A stretch of 64,000 nucleotides of DNA from Superficieibacter electus (GTDB lineage: Bacteria > Pseudomonadota > Gammaproteobacteria > Enterobacterales > Enterobacteriaceae). This document shows, in pieces, positions 1 through 11,113 of the stretch (position 1 is the first letter of the stretch; each line of letters begins with the position of its first letter). The stretch covers positions 62,001-126,000 of the forward strand of contig NZ_PQGD01000011.1 of NCBI RefSeq assembly GCF_002915575.1, read 5' to 3'. The translations under genes were made by a program, and so were the position numbers. The notes beneath the pieces are model-generated. The model was not told the DNA's origin, searched no databases, and was given only the letters and a program-made list of their open reading frames with translations.

Positions 1-2
1 TG

Positions 3-1046
3 GGGTTAAGCGGTAAGGCCTCCGCGCAGATTGCCGGAGCGCTGACCTCCCCTTCCCGTCCGCCGGTGATCTGGATTGGCGCGCAGGAGTGCACGGGCTG
101 CACCGAGTCACTGCTGCGGGCAACGCATCCGACCGTCGAGAATCTGGTGCTTGACGTTATCTCGCTGGAATACCACGAAGTGCTTTCCGCCGCCTTTGGC
201 CAGCAGGCAGAAGAGAACAAACATAACGCCATCGAACGCTACAAAGGTCAGTATGTGCTGGTGGTTGACGGATCTATTCCGTTAAAAGATGGCGGTATCT
301 ACTGCATGGTTGCTGGCAAACCAATCGCTGAACATATTCGCGAGGTCGCCGCGAATGCCAGCCACGTGATTGCCATTGGCTCCTGCGCCGCGTGGGGCGG
401 TGTACCGGCCTCCGGCTGTAACCCGACCGGCGCGGTCTCGCTCCAGGACGTGATCCCGGATATTCCGGTGATCAACATTCCGGGCTGCCCGCCGAATCCG
501 CATAACTTTCTCGCGACCGTCGCGCACCTCATCACCTTTAACCGTGCGCCAAAACTGGACGATAAACGCCGCCCCGCGTTTGCTTACGGTCGGCTAATCC
601 ACGAAAACTGCGAACGTCGTCCGCATTTTGACGCCGGACGCTTTGCCAGAGAGTTTGGTGACGAAGGCCATCGTCAGGGCTGGTGTCTGTACCATCTGGG
701 CTGTAAAGGGCCGGAGACTTACGGCAACTGCTCCACGCTGGAGTTCTGCGACGTTGGCGGCGGCATCTGGCCGGTGGGGATCGGGCATCCGTGCTACGGC
801 TGCAACGAAAAAAATATCGGCTTCACCAAAGGTATCGCTCAACTGGCGAATGTCAGCCAGCCGACGCCGCGTGCGGAAGTGCCGGATGTCCGGCGTACCG
901 AAGGTGGTGCCGTTTCCCTGAGCGCTATCGGACTGCTGGGCGCGGTCGTTGGCGCGATCGGCGGCGTTAGCGTGATGGCAGTCAAGCAACTGGGGCAACC
1001 GCAGGCGACGGATAAAAAAGACGTGAAGACGGAGGAGCGGGCTTGA
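3..1046 (+). CDS. hybO: Hydrogenase-2 small subunit HybO (5' end missing)
   Basis: Iron-sulfur electron-transfer subunit of the periplasm-facing, membrane-bound [NiFe] uptake hydrogenase 2; it passes electrons from the HybC active site to HybA. The open frame runs in from the window edge (347 visible residues against about 372 in E. coli), so the twin-arginine signal peptide is cut off; the GTG at 66 is internal, because the residues before it still match the family ([15 protein letters not shown]). Cluster ligands are visible in [25 protein letters not shown], the block [10 protein letters not shown] to EFCDVGG, and [11 protein letters not shown]-terminal hydrophobic helix (about visible residues 300-325) is the tail anchor typical of this subunit. 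The stop codon overlaps the TTG start of hybA by four bases. Family assignment is secure by near-identity to E. coli HybO. Confidence 0.97.
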   Translation, partial: GLSGKASAQIAGALTSPSRPPVIWIGAQECTGCTESLLRATHPTVENLVLDVISLEYHEVLSAAFGQQAEENKHNAIERYKGQYVLVVDGSIPLKDGGIYCMVAGKPIAEHIREVAANASHVIAIGSCAAWGGVPASGCNPTGAVSLQDVIPDIPVINIPGCPPNPHNFLATVAHLITFNRAPKLDDKRRPAFAYGRLIHENCERRPHFDAGRFAREFGDEGHRQGWCLYHLGCKGPETYGNCSTLEFCDVGGGIWPVGIGHPCYGCNEKNIGFTKGIAQLANVSQPTPRAEVPDVRRTEGGAVSLSAIGLLGAVVGAIGGVSVMAVKQLGQPQATDKKDVKTEERA

Positions 1047-2053
1047 ACAGACGTCACTTCTTTAAGGTCGCCTCCGGCGGACTGCTGCTGGCCGGGGCTG
1101 CGCCTGCCCTGCGAGCCGCAGAAACGCCGCGTCAGGCTGCCCCCGGCGCGGTAGGGATGCTATTCGACTCGACGCTCTGCGTGGGGTGTCAGTCCTGCGT
1201 GGCGGTCTGCCAGCAGATCAACAATCCGGGCGAGGCCGATTATCATCCCACTGATAATGGCCCGTCTGACAACACCTCGTCGGTTAACGACAAGCTCAGC
1301 GCGCGGACCAATAACATTATCCAGATCTGGCGCAGCGGTAACGGCGAGCATAAAAACCAGCTTCAGGACGGGTACGCCTTTATTAAAAAGCAGTGTATGC
1401 ACTGTGTGGACCCGAACTGCGTCTCCGCCTGCCCGGTCTCGGCGCTGCAAAAAAATCCGGCCACCGGCATTGTGGGATACAACCCGGACGCCTGCACCGG
1501 CTGCCGCTATTGCATGGTCGCCTGCCCGTATAACGTGCCGAAATATGATTACAGCGATCCTTTCGGCGCGATCCATAAATGCGAACTGTGTAACCAGAAA
1601 GGCGTGGAGCGGCTGGACAACGGCCAGCTACCTGGCTGCACCGAAGTCTGTCCTACCGGCGCGGTGATTTTCGGCCATCGCGACGCGCTGCTGAAAGAGG
1701 CAAAAGCGCGCCTGGCCCTGACGCCCGGCTCGCGCTACGACTATCCGCGCCAGCAGGTCGGCAGCAAAGATACGTATTCGCAAACCGTCGCGCATTATCA
1801 ATCGTCGGTGTATGGCGAAATCGAAGGCGGTGGCACGCAAGTGCTGGTGCTCTCCGCCATTCCTTTCCAGGAATTTGGCTTGCCCGCGCTGGGGCCGCAG
1901 TCAACCGGCTCCCGCGCCGAGCACGTCCAGCATACGTTGTACAAAGGCATGATGCTGCCTGCGGCGGCGCTGGCGGGTATCACCTGGCTGGTACACCGTA
2001 ACAACAAGCAGCACGATGCCGCCCAGTCTGAAGAGGAGAAATCTCATGAGTGA
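1043..2053 (+). CDS. hybA: Hydrogenase-2 ferredoxin-like subunit HybA
   Basis: Periplasmic 16Fe-16S ferredoxin-like protein that links HybOC to the quinone-reactive membrane subunit HybB. It begins at TTG, overlapping the hybO stop as TTGA; the start gives the Tat signal [13 protein letters not shown] with the paired arginines at residues 3-4 and an AXA-type cleavage region near residue 26. Four cysteine clusters are seen: [38 protein letters not shown], and CELC with CTEVCP. A C-terminal hydrophobic stretch (about residues 300-320) suggests a membrane anchor. At 336 residues it is slightly longer than the E. coli protein (328). Translation is probably coupled to hybO by the overlap. The identification rests on motif order and sequence similarity. 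Confidence 0.96.
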   Translation: MNRRHFFKVASGGLLLAGAAPALRAAETPRQAAPGAVGMLFDSTLCVGCQSCVAVCQQINNPGEADYHPTDNGPSDNTSSVNDKLSARTNNIIQIWRSGNGEHKNQLQDGYAFIKKQCMHCVDPNCVSACPVSALQKNPATGIVGYNPDACTGCRYCMVACPYNVPKYDYSDPFGAIHKCELCNQKGVERLDNGQLPGCTEVCPTGAVIFGHRDALLKEAKARLALTPGSRYDYPRQQVGSKDTYSQTVAHYQSSVYGEIEGGGTQVLVLSAIPFQEFGLPALGPQSTGSRAEHVQHTLYKGMMLPAAALAGITWLVHRNNKQHDAAQSEEEKSHE

Positions 2054-3215
2054 TCATACCCATCCGCTTCGTCCGCTGGGCGGAAAATTGTTTACCCGCG
2101 CGATCTATCTGTTCGCGCCGTTTGCGGCGATCTGCGGTCTGCTGATCGTCAAACGCCTGGTGATGGGAATGGGCGATGTCACCGCGCTGAACGGTGGCTA
2201 CCCGTGGGGCGTGTGGATCTCTTTTGATCTGCTGGTCGGCACCGGCTTCGCCTGCGGCGGCTGGGCGCTGGCGTGGGCGGTGTATGTGTTTAATCGGGGG
2301 GATTATCACGATCTGGTCCGCCCGGCGCTGCTCGCCAGTCTGTTTGGCTATGGGCTTGGCGGGCTGTCGATCACCATCGATCTGGGACGCTACTGGAATG
2401 TGCCGCACTTCCTGATGCCCGGCTACTTCAATACCAATTCGGTGCTGTTTGAAACGGCCGCCTGTATGACAATTTACATCGGCATTATGTCGCTGGAAAT
2501 GCTGCCCGCGCTGCTGGAGCGGCTGGGCTGGCAACGTCCATTGCGCAAGCTCAACCGGGTGATGTTTATTTTCATCAGCATCGGCGCGCTGCTGCCCTGT
2601 ATGCACCAGTCATCGATGGGTTCCCTGATGATGATTGCTGGATACAAAGTCTACCCGCTCTGGCAAAGCTACGAGTTTTTGCCGCTGTTCTCGGTGCTGA
2701 CCGCGTTCCTGATGGGCTTTTCGATCGTAATTTTTGAAGGGTCGCTGCTGAGAGCCAGCGCAACGTTTACCGCTGATGAAACGCCGCTGTTCAGCAAGCT
2801 CAGCCGGGTGATTAAGGCGTTGCTGTGGATCTTCGTCGTATTGCGGGTGGGCGAGATTATCTGGCGCGGCAAAGCTGGCCTGGTGCTGGCGGGTAACGGC
2901 TATTCCTGGCTGTTTATCACAGAACTGGCGCTGTTTATCCTGCCGCTGCTGATTTTGCATTCCGCCAGCCTTTGCCGCAGCCCGCGCGCCCTGTTCCTGT
3001 GCGCACTGTCCGTGCTGCTCGGCGCGGCGATGTGGCGTATCGATTATTCGCTTATCGCCTTTGATCCGGGCAACGGCTATCACTACTTTCCGACCGCCAG
3101 TGAACTGCTGATTTCCATCGGCTTTGTGGCGATTGAAGTCGTCGCTTACATCCTGATTATTCGTCTGCTGCCGATTTTACCGGCCAACGCAGCCCCTGTT
3201 GAGGTAAAACCATGA
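2046..3215 (+). CDS. hybB: Hydrogenase-2 integral membrane subunit HybB
   Basis: NrfD/PsrC-type membrane protein that delivers electrons from hydrogenase 2 to (mena)quinone. The start is placed at the ATG at 2046 ([13 protein letters not shown]) because it lines up with E. coli HybB and follows an AGGAG at 2034-2038; an in-frame ATG at 2016 would add ten unrelated residues. About ten hydrophobic segments cover most of the 389 residues. Family blocks are evident: [35 protein letters not shown] and [16 protein letters not shown]. It overlaps hybA by eight bases and hybC by four, so the three are translated as a block. Confidence 0.96.
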   Translation: MSDHTHPLRPLGGKLFTRAIYLFAPFAAICGLLIVKRLVMGMGDVTALNGGYPWGVWISFDLLVGTGFACGGWALAWAVYVFNRGDYHDLVRPALLASLFGYGLGGLSITIDLGRYWNVPHFLMPGYFNTNSVLFETAACMTIYIGIMSLEMLPALLERLGWQRPLRKLNRVMFIFISIGALLPCMHQSSMGSLMMIAGYKVYPLWQSYEFLPLFSVLTAFLMGFSIVIFEGSLLRASATFTADETPLFSKLSRVIKALLWIFVVLRVGEIIWRGKAGLVLAGNGYSWLFITELALFILPLLILHSASLCRSPRALFLCALSVLLGAAMWRIDYSLIAFDPGNGYHYFPTASELLISIGFVAIEVVAYILIIRLLPILPANAAPVEVKP

Positions 3216-4912
3216 GTCAACGTATCACCATTGATCCTGTAACACGCATTGAAGGTCATCTGCGGATCGACTGTGAAATTGAAGACGGCAAAGTGGTGAA
3301 GGCCTGGTCGTCCGGCACCATGTGGCGCGGGATGGAGGAGATCGTCAAAGGCCAGGACCCGCGCGACGCGTGGATTATCGTCCAGCGTATTTGCGGCGTC
3401 TGCACCACCATTCATGCCATCGCCTCGGTGCGCGCGGTGGAAAATGCGCTGCAGATGGAGATCCCGCTGAACGCGCAGTATATCCGTAACCTGATCCTCT
3501 CCGCGCACCAGATCCACGATCATATCGTGCATTTTTATCAGCTCTCCGCCCTCGACTGGGTGGATATCACTGCCGCGCTGAAGGCCGATCCGTCTAAAGC
3601 GGAAGCCATGCTGAAAAATGTGTCCACCTGGCCGCTGAACAGCGCCGCAGAGTTTACCCGCGTACAGCATAAAGTTCAGGCGCTGGTGGACAGCGGACAA
3701 CTGGGAATTTTTGCCAACGGCTACCAGGGCCATCCGGAAATGAAACTGTCGCCGGAGGTGAGCCTGATTGCGGTGGCGCACTATTTGCAGGCGCTGGAAT
3801 GCCAGCGCGACGCCAACCGCATCGTGGCAATCCTCGGCGGCAAAACGCCGCATATCCAGAACCTGGCCGTCGGTGGCGTGGCAAACCCGATTAATACCGA
3901 TGCGCCCGGCGTGCTTAACCTTGAACGTCTGATGTACGTGAAGTCGTTTATCGACAAGCTCAGCGATTTTATTGAGCAGGTGTATAAAGTGGACGCGGCA
4001 ATTTTTGCCGCCAGCTACCCTGACTGGATGAAACTCGGTAAGGCGGCGGATTATTATCTGGCGGTGCCGGATATGCCGGTCAGCCGTAAAGGTGATGTAT
4101 TCCGCATTCCCGGCGGGTATATGCAGGGCGCTGACTTCAACACTTTCCAGCCGATCGCCTCCCATAGCGATCCGTTTTTGATCAACGGCATTGAAGAGAG
4201 CGGCAAGCACGCCTGGTATCAGGATAACAGCCCGCAGAAACCATGGCAGGGCACCACCATTCCGCACTATACCGGCTGGCATGAGGACGACAAATACTCG
4301 TGGGTGAAAGCGCCAACCTTCTACGGCAAAACCGTGGAGGTCGGCCCGCTGGCGTGGCTGCTGTGCGGTCTGGCGTCGAAGCACGCCGGGACCGTGACGC
4401 ATTATGACAGTATTGCCGCGCAGTATCAGGCGCTGACTGGCCATGCCTTAACCCACGATGCCCTGCAATCAACCTGGGGCCGCATTCTGGGACGCGCGGT
4501 TCGCACTTCCGTGCTGTGCGACGAACTCCAGGCGCAGTATCAGTTGCTGGTGGACAACATTGCCAAAGGCGATTGTGAGACCTTCATCAAACCGGTGTTC
4601 CCGGAAGGTGAAATTCGCGGCGTCGGCTTTGAAGAGGCGTCGCGCGGTATGTTGTCGCACTGGATCGTGATCAAGGACGGCAAAATTGCCAACTACCAGG
4701 CGGTCGTACCGTCAACCTGGAACGCCGGACCGCGCAATTTTAACGACGAACCGGGGCCGTATGAGCGCGCGCTGGTCGGCACGCCGGTGGTGGATGCGCA
4801 AAAACCGCTGGAAGTGGTGCGTACTGTTCACTCCTTTGACCCGTGCATGTCTTGCGCGGTGCATATGGTCGATTTACGCGGTAAGACGTTGAGTAAGGTA
4901 AAAATTCTGTAA
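3212..4912 (+). CDS. hybC: Hydrogenase-2 large (catalytic) subunit HybC precursor
   Basis: Carries the Ni-Fe(CN)2CO centre that splits H2. The N-terminal nickel ligands are Cys61 and Cys64 in RICGVC, the C-terminal ones Cys545 and Cys548 in DPCMSCAVH. His551 is followed by a 15-residue extension (552-566) that the endopeptidase HybD, encoded next, is expected to remove after metal insertion, as in E. coli. Length (566) equals the family norm (567). It has no export signal of its own; the folded protein crosses the membrane together with HybO by the Tat route. ATG start overlaps the hybB stop by four bases, and its TAA shares one base with the hybD start. Confidence 0.98.
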   Translation: MSQRITIDPVTRIEGHLRIDCEIEDGKVVKAWSSGTMWRGMEEIVKGQDPRDAWIIVQRICGVCTTIHAIASVRAVENALQMEIPLNAQYIRNLILSAHQIHDHIVHFYQLSALDWVDITAALKADPSKAEAMLKNVSTWPLNSAAEFTRVQHKVQALVDSGQLGIFANGYQGHPEMKLSPEVSLIAVAHYLQALECQRDANRIVAILGGKTPHIQNLAVGGVANPINTDAPGVLNLERLMYVKSFIDKLSDFIEQVYKVDAAIFAASYPDWMKLGKAADYYLAVPDMPVSRKGDVFRIPGGYMQGADFNTFQPIASHSDPFLINGIEESGKHAWYQDNSPQKPWQGTTIPHYTGWHEDDKYSWVKAPTFYGKTVEVGPLAWLLCGLASKHAGTVTHYDSIAAQYQALTGHALTHDALQSTWGRILGRAVRTSVLCDELQAQYQLLVDNIAKGDCETFIKPVFPEGEIRGVGFEEASRGMLSHWIVIKDGKIANYQAVVPSTWNAGPRNFNDEPGPYERALVGTPVVDAQKPLEVVRTVHSFDPCMSCAVHMVDLRGKTLSKVKIL

Positions 4913-5406
4913 TGAATATCCTGCTGCTTGGCGTCGGAAACCTTCTGCTCAGTGATGAAGGTGTCGGCGTGCGGACCCTTGAAGCGCTGGAACAGCGCTT
5001 CTCTTTTCCCGACGGTGTAGTGCTCCAGGACGGCGGCACCTCGGGGATGGAACTGCTGGAAGTGATGGCCAGCCGCGATCTGATCGTGGTGGTGGATGCG
5101 GTACAAAGCGACAGTGAACCCGGGAGTCTGTTTATTCTTGAAGATAAAGACGTGCCCGCGTATTTCACCGAACGCCTTTCTCCGCATCAGCTTGGGCTGG
5201 CAGACGTGCTGATGGCGCTGCAAATGACCGACGAGTTTCCGCGCAAGCTGGTTCTGCTCGGTATAGAGCCTGCGTCGCTGGCACCGGGTATGGTACTCAG
5301 CCCGGTGGTGGCCCGCGCCATGGAAGCCGCCATTACTCAGGTTATTCGCATTCTGAATAATCACGGTATACAGGTTACCGCGCTGGAGGACAATCATGCC
5401 GGGTGA
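4912..5406 (+). CDS. hybD: Hydrogenase-2 maturation endopeptidase HybD
   Basis: Cytoplasmic protease of the HycI/HybD (M52) family that trims the C-terminal extension of HybC once nickel is in place. The 164-residue length is normal. The nickel-sensing residues of the E. coli enzyme are conserved: Glu16 (LLSDEGVG), Asp62 (VVVDAV) and a histidine at 92 (LSPHQLG). The ATG uses the last base of the hybC stop, implying translational coupling with its only substrate gene. It overlaps hybE by eleven bases. Identity is clear. Confidence 0.96.
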   Translation: MNILLLGVGNLLLSDEGVGVRTLEALEQRFSFPDGVVLQDGGTSGMELLEVMASRDLIVVVDAVQSDSEPGSLFILEDKDVPAYFTERLSPHQLGLADVLMALQMTDEFPRKLVLLGIEPASLAPGMVLSPVVARAMEAAITQVIRILNNHGIQVTALEDNHAG

Positions 5407-5887
5407 ACGCATTGAAGGCTATGCTACCGATCCGTCTGCCCTGATTGAGCGCCTTTTTCAGCAGGTGGCGGAGCGCAGTATGGTCGGCCTGCCCTTTTAC
5501 CGCCCGCAATTGCCAATTAAAGCCTGCGCCTTTCAGTTGCTTGAAGGGCAATTGTTCGGCGCGCTGCTGACGCCGTGGATGCTACAGCTAATGCTGCTGC
5601 CGGGACCGGGGCAGCGCTGGGATTACCGACGTGCCGACGAGCGGCTGGCGCTTGCCTTTCCGCAGGGCGAGATCCTGTTTCGCCCGGGAGAGATCGCACC
5701 GGATCTTTACTACCTGTCGTGCTCATTACTGTCGCCAGTCGATCCGGCGCTGAGCGCCGAGCGGGCGGTGGCGCTGGCGGAAAACAGCGTCAGGCTGGCG
5801 CTCTCGCTGCCGGTACGTCAGACGTCGGTGATTAATACCGGACGTCGCGCACTTCTGCGCGGCGCACTTTCCGCGAATAAGGGGTAG
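5396..5887 (+). CDS. hybE: Hydrogenase-2 assembly chaperone HybE
   Basis: Small cytoplasmic chaperone (163 residues; E. coli 162) that in E. coli binds the Tat signal of pre-HybO and delays export until cofactor insertion is complete. It is recognised by the block LLTPWMLQLMLLPGP, LYYLSCSLLSPV and the C-terminal GRRALLRGAL, which match the HupJ/HybE family. The start ATG lies inside hybD (overlap 5396-5406). The end of this gene is only two bases from the next one, hybG; the hybF (hypA-type) gene that lies between them in E. coli is absent here. Confidence 0.93.
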   Translation: MPGERIEGYATDPSALIERLFQQVAERSMVGLPFYRPQLPIKACAFQLLEGQLFGALLTPWMLQLMLLPGPGQRWDYRRADERLALAFPQGEILFRPGEIAPDLYYLSCSLLSPVDPALSAERAVALAENSVRLALSLPVRQTSVINTGRRALLRGALSANKG

Positions 5888-5889
5888 CC

Positions 5890-6138
5890 ATGTGCATCGG
5901 CGTACCGGGAAAAATTGTCGCAGTGGGCGATTGCGTCCACGAACCGGCGTGGGTGGAAATTAATGCCATCAGGAGACAAATCAATATCTCCCTGATTTGC
6001 GAAAATTCGCCGCAGGAATTACTGGGCTGTTGGGTGCTGGTTCACGTCGGTTTTGCGATGAGCATGATCGATGAAGACGAAGCCGACAACATCATGGAGA
6101 TGCTGAAAAAAATCACCGGGGAAGCCATGCTTCCCTGA
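5890..6138 (+). CDS. hybG: Hydrogenase maturation chaperone HybG (HypC family)
   Basis: HypC-type protein of 82 residues, the size of E. coli HybG. It works with HypD in making the Fe(CN)2CO moiety and hands it to pre-HybC. The essential N-terminal Cys2 is present (MCIGVPGKIV, exposed after loss of Met1), as is the family block WVLVHVGFAMSMIDEDEA. HybG rather than HypC is preferred from its place in the hyb operon and its closer similarity. It is the last hyb gene; a strong hairpin with a T run starts 13 bases after its stop. Confidence 0.95.
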   Translation: MCIGVPGKIVAVGDCVHEPAWVEINAIRRQINISLICENSPQELLGCWVLVHVGFAMSMIDEDEADNIMEMLKKITGEAMLP

Positions 6139-6151
6139 CTCCTACTTCAAT

Positions 6152-6178
6152 AATGCCGCCAGAGCGGCGGTATTTTTT
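6152..6178 (+). terminator. Hairpin terminator or attenuator after hybG
   Basis: AATGCCGCC pairs with GGCGGTATT (nine base pairs including one G-U) around the loop AGAGC and is followed by TTTT. This is an intrinsic-terminator shape. It sits between hybG and the Tat-like pair, so those two genes are expected either to be expressed by read-through at a lower level or from their own promoter; no clear promoter fits in the 20 bases that follow. Confidence 0.8.
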
Positions 6179-6198
6179 ACTGACTATAAGGTTCCATC

Positions 6199-6423
6199 AT
6201 GGGCGAAATTAGCGTTACCAAATTATTAGTGATCGTGGTGCTGGTTGCACTGGTCTTCGGCACCAAAAAACTTAGCTCGCTGGGCTCCGATCTCGGGACC
6301 GCGCTAAAAGGGTTTAAGAAAGCGATGGGCGACAGCGATAGCACGTCCCAGGATGCCGACTTTCATAATGAGCAACAGGCAGGAAGCCTGAAAGACACCG
6401 CCAGCAAATCAGAACAGGCATAA
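6199..6423 (+). CDS. TatA/TatE-like twin-arginine translocase subunit
   Basis: Seventy-four residues with the TatA layout: a short periplasmic N-terminus (MGEIS), one transmembrane helix (about residues 6-20), the hinge FGTKKL, an amphipathic helix with [15 protein letters not shown], and a short polar tail. The first residues ([10 protein letters not shown]) are nearer to TatE than to TatA of E. coli. It is expected in the inner membrane as the pore-forming element for folded, signal-bearing proteins. It lies directly behind the hydrogenase-2 operon and is followed two bases later by a TatB-like gene; no TatC gene is present. This may be a dedicated accessory Tat module for hydrogenase export; the housekeeping TatC would have to serve it. 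The family call is firm, the specialisation is inference. Confidence 0.9.
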   Translation: MGEISVTKLLVIVVLVALVFGTKKLSSLGSDLGTALKGFKKAMGDSDSTSQDADFHNEQQAGSLKDTASKSEQA

Positions 6424-6425
6424 CC

Positions 6426-6773
6426 ATGTTTGGCTTTGGCTTCGGCGAACTGCTACTGGTTTTTGTTATCGGGCTGATTGTCCTGGGTCCGACGCGTCTG
6501 CCGGTGGTCGCCAGAACGGTGATATCGTGGATCGCCACCATCCGCTCGCTGGGTCAGTCGTTGCAAAATGAACTGGCACAGGAACTAAAGGTGCTGGAAC
6601 TGGAGGACAAGCTGAAAGCGCTGGAATCCCTGAGCGCAGAAAGCCTGACGCCAGAGTTGAAAAGCTCGCTGGAGGCGCTGCGTCAGGCAACGGATGCCCT
6701 GCGACGTCCGCTGGAGGCTGAAGTGATCCCTGCGCCGACAATAGGGACAATCCAGTCAGCACCGGAGGAATGA
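6426..6773 (+). CDS. TatB-like twin-arginine translocase subunit
   Basis: Starts MFGFGFGELLLVFVIGL and continues VLGPTRLPVVAR, the conserved TatB N-terminal helix and hinge including the glutamate in the membrane helix and the GPxRLP turn. An amphipathic region follows (NELAQELKVLELEDKL, LTPELKSSLEALRQA), which parallels E. coli TatB; the tail is much shorter (115 residues in total against 171). In the Tat system TatB with TatC forms the signal-peptide receptor. Placed two bases after the TatA/E-like gene, so the two are cotranscribed. Being a second TatB, it could tune signal-peptide recognition for HybO/HybA; that is inference from position. Confidence 0.9.
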   Translation: MFGFGFGELLLVFVIGLIVLGPTRLPVVARTVISWIATIRSLGQSLQNELAQELKVLELEDKLKALESLSAESLTPELKSSLEALRQATDALRRPLEAEVIPAPTIGTIQSAPEE

Positions 6774-6805
6774 CGCTTTTCGCGCAGCCTCGGATTAGCG
6801 TCACT

Positions 6806-7325
6806 CTGTACCACGGTTGCCCGGCGGCGCTGCGCTTGCGCGGGCCTACGGGTTACGCATAACTTATTGATGTTGATGACTTTCGTAGACCAGGTAAGGC
6901 GCAGCCGCCACCCGGCAGCGCAACACCCCGGCGTAAGACTGTACCACGGTTGCCCGGCGGCGCTGCGCTTGCGCGGGCCTATGGGTTACGCATAACTTAT
7001 TGATGTTGATGAGTTTCGTAGACCGGGTAAGGCGCAGCCGCCACCCGGCAGCGCAACACCCCGGCGTAACTCTGTACCACGGTTGCCCGGCGGCGCTGCG
7101 CTTGCGCGGGCCTACGGATTACGCATAACTTATTGATGTTGATGAGTTTCGTAGGCCGGGTAAGGCGCAGCCGCCACCCGGCAGCGCAACGCCCCGGCGT
7201 AAGACTGTACCACGGTTGCCCGGCAGCGCTGCGCTTGCGCGGGCCTACGGGTTACGCATAACTTATTGATGTTGATGACTTTCGTAGGCCGGGTAAGGCG
7301 CAGCCGCCACCCGGCAATACGGTGT
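6806..7325. repeat. Tandem BIME array, four copies, 133-bp period
   Basis: A unit beginning CTGTACCACGGTTGCCCGG recurs at 6806, 6939, 7072 and 7205, exactly 133 bases apart; the fourth copy is truncated near 7313. Each unit holds two oppositely oriented REP-like hairpins (around CGGCGCTGCGCTTGCG and GTAAGGCGCAGCCGCC) joined by the spacer GGTTACGCATAACTTATTG. Copies differ by only a few substitutions. It fills the whole gap between the convergent tatB-like and parE genes and may act as a transcription barrier or gyrase/IHF site, as proposed for BIMEs. I see no gene in it. Confidence 0.93.
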
Positions 7326-7343
7326 ACAGAAGGGAGAAAACCG

Positions 7344-9263
<1,920 letters not shown>

Positions 9264-9842
9264 TTAGCGCAGGCCGAGAAAATCGATAATCTGTGAGAAA
9301 TGATCGTCAAAGCCAACAAATGCATGATTTCCGCCCTCTTCAACGGTCTGACGGCAGGCGTCAAAATAGTCCACCGCCTGACGGTAATCAAGCACCTCGT
9401 CCCCGGTCTGTTGCAGCAGCCAGATAAGATCCGGCGCTTCCAGCGGGTCGATTTGCATCACTTTGAGATCGTAAATATGGCGAGACTCTAGCACATATTG
9501 CTGGCCTGTGTAGGGATTCTCGTTATGGCCCAGGTAATCCGCCAGCAGTTCAAAAGGACGAACCGCCGGATTGACCACCACGGCCGGTAACATAAAGCAC
9601 TGCGACAGCCAGGTGGCATAATAACCGCCCAGCGACGAGCCGACGATACCCAGCGGCTCGCCACCCAACTCCAGCACCAGCGACTCCAGCAGTTCCGCTG
9701 CCTGGGCCGGGAAAACGGGCAACTGCGGCGTCACCATCTCAATATCAGGATAGTGTGTTGCCAGCCAGTCACGCAGCGCGGTCGCTTTTGCCGAGCGCGG
9801 CGAGCTATTAAAACCGTGCAGATAAAGAAGCGTAGACATCAA
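9264..9842 (-). CDS. yqiA: Esterase YqiA
   Basis: Small alpha/beta-hydrolase (192 residues) of the UPF0227/YqiA family; the E. coli protein hydrolyses short acyl and palmitoyl-CoA esters in vitro. The nucleophile elbow GSSLGGYYA, the opening strand [12 protein letters not shown] and a C-terminal histidine in GGNHAF make up the expected Ser-His-acid apparatus. Start overlaps the cpdA stop by four bases, so it is coupled to cpdA. The physiological substrate is not known. Confidence 0.93.
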   Translation of the reverse strand: MMSTLLYLHGFNSSPRSAKATALRDWLATHYPDIEMVTPQLPVFPAQAAELLESLVLELGGEPLGIVGSSLGGYYATWLSQCFMLPAVVVNPAVRPFELLADYLGHNENPYTGQQYVLESRHIYDLKVMQIDPLEAPDLIWLLQQTGDEVLDYRQAVDYFDACRQTVEEGGNHAFVGFDDHFSQIIDFLGLR

Positions 9843-10666
9843 TATCCTTCTGAGGCGGTATCCGGGCTAAATTGGGTGCTCTGTAAACGGCACACCTGCG
9901 TTACCACCGTGCCGTCGTCGTGCAACTCCAGCCAGCGCCAGCCGGGAGCGATGGTGTCGAGCGTAAAGCTGGCGCAGTGAGGCTTAAATTGAACGCAGGT
10001 GGATGGCGTTGCCATCATCCGGCGGCCGTTCCAGTCGAGGTCCAGCTCCTGGTGAATATGCCCGCACAGCATGTGTTTTACACGGGGAAAGCGCGTCAGC
10101 ACGTTATCCAGCTCTTGCGCGTTGCGCAGGCTGTGTTGATCGAGCCAGCCGCAGCCGGCCGGGAGTGGATGATGGTGAAGTAACAGCAACGTATGGCGGT
10201 CGGTCGACTCGGCTAACTTACGCTCCAGCCATTCAAGCTGAAACTCGCTTAGCTCACCGTGTGGGACGCCGAACACCTGGCTGTCGAGCAGCAGAATTTG
10301 CCAGTGGTCACCCACCCACACTCGCTTTGCCGGCGAAATACCAGCTTCCTGAAGCGCGCTGTACATGGCAGGCTGAAAATCATGGTTCCCCGGTAACCAA
10401 ACGCAGGGCGCAGCGAAGCCTGCGATACCCTCAGCAAAGTGCTGATAGGCCGCAGCAGATTGATCCTGAGCTAAATCACCTGTCGCCACGATGAGATCGC
10501 ATTCACGCTGTTGGGCATGAATAGCGGTCAGTACCGCCTGATAGCTTTCCCAGGTATTTACGCCCAGTAGCGTCTCGTGTTTTTCAGCAAACAGGTGAGT
10601 ATCAGTAATTTGCAGTATCTTCACTTTGGCCCCACCAGCCAAAGGAAGCGTTAACAGGCTTTCCAA
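9839..10666 (-). CDS. cpdA: 3',5'-cyclic-AMP phosphodiesterase CpdA
   Basis: Class III cAMP phosphodiesterase that lowers cAMP and so tempers CRP signalling. The calcineurin-like two-metal motifs are visible in order: DTHLF, GDLAQD, GNHDFQ, HHHP and GHIHQE. The length (275) is as in E. coli. It sits between yqiB and yqiA in the leftward operon, overlapping yqiA. Two CRP-relevant observations lie in this window, the CRP-like site before the MFS gene at 30.2 kb and this gene, but no direct link is implied. Confidence 0.96.
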   Translation of the reverse strand: MESLLTLPLAGGAKVKILQITDTHLFAEKHETLLGVNTWESYQAVLTAIHAQQRECDLIVATGDLAQDQSAAAYQHFAEGIAGFAAPCVWLPGNHDFQPAMYSALQEAGISPAKRVWVGDHWQILLLDSQVFGVPHGELSEFQLEWLERKLAESTDRHTLLLLHHHPLPAGCGWLDQHSLRNAQELDNVLTRFPRVKHMLCGHIHQELDLDWNGRRMMATPSTCVQFKPHCASFTLDTIAPGWRWLELHDDGTVVTQVCRLQSTQFSPDTASEGY

Positions 10667-10690
10667 ATGGTGTCCTTAGGTTTAACGACG

Positions 10691-11113
10691 CTATAAAACC
10701 GGAATCGCCATCGCTCCATGTGCTAAACAAAATCGTAGCCAGTCGGCTAAAAACTGATTAATTTGATGCTTTTCGTCGCGTTGATGCAACTTTTTATTCG
10801 GATAATCATACCGCGCTTTGAAGCGAAAGATCTGCTGGGTTGAACACACTTCCGCGACCATGGCGTCATGATACAGGCGAACCGACATTGATGGCAGGCT
10901 CCAGTAACTGACGGCGGGCGCGGTTTGCTCAATCTCCACCAGCGTAGTGTAGCGGGTAGACTCCTGAATAGTTAACCGGTACTGCGCGTTGGCCACCTGA
11001 TAACTTGCGGTCTCGCCTGGCGCGTCATTTCGCGGCAGCAGACGGCGGAGCTGGGCGAAATTGGTTTCGCACAGACGCATCATTTCGGGGAAGTCAGGTG
11101 TATAACGCTTCAT
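10691..11113 (-). CDS. yqiB: Conserved protein YqiB (DUF1249)
   Basis: Cytoplasmic protein of 140 residues with no assigned biochemical role; strongly conserved among enterobacteria, e.g. [35 protein letters not shown] and the C-terminal [10 protein letters not shown]. An in-frame ATG three codons earlier (11122) is possible, but the second ATG gives the family N-terminus. It overlaps the end of nudF by four bases. No membrane segment or signal peptide is seen. Confidence 0.93.
   Translation of the reverse strand: MKRYTPDFPEMMRLCETNFAQLRRLLPRNDAPGETASYQVANAQYRLTIQESTRYTTLVEIEQTAPAVSYWSLPSMSVRLYHDAMVAEVCSTQQIFRFKARYDYPNKKLHQRDEKHQINQFLADWLRFCLAHGAMAIPVL

Noticed and set aside
3146-4444. Long open frame (432 codons) antisense to hybC
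   Set aside because: Mirrors the codon structure of hybC, has no ribosome site and its residues (many His, Arg, Gln) look like reverse-frame translation.
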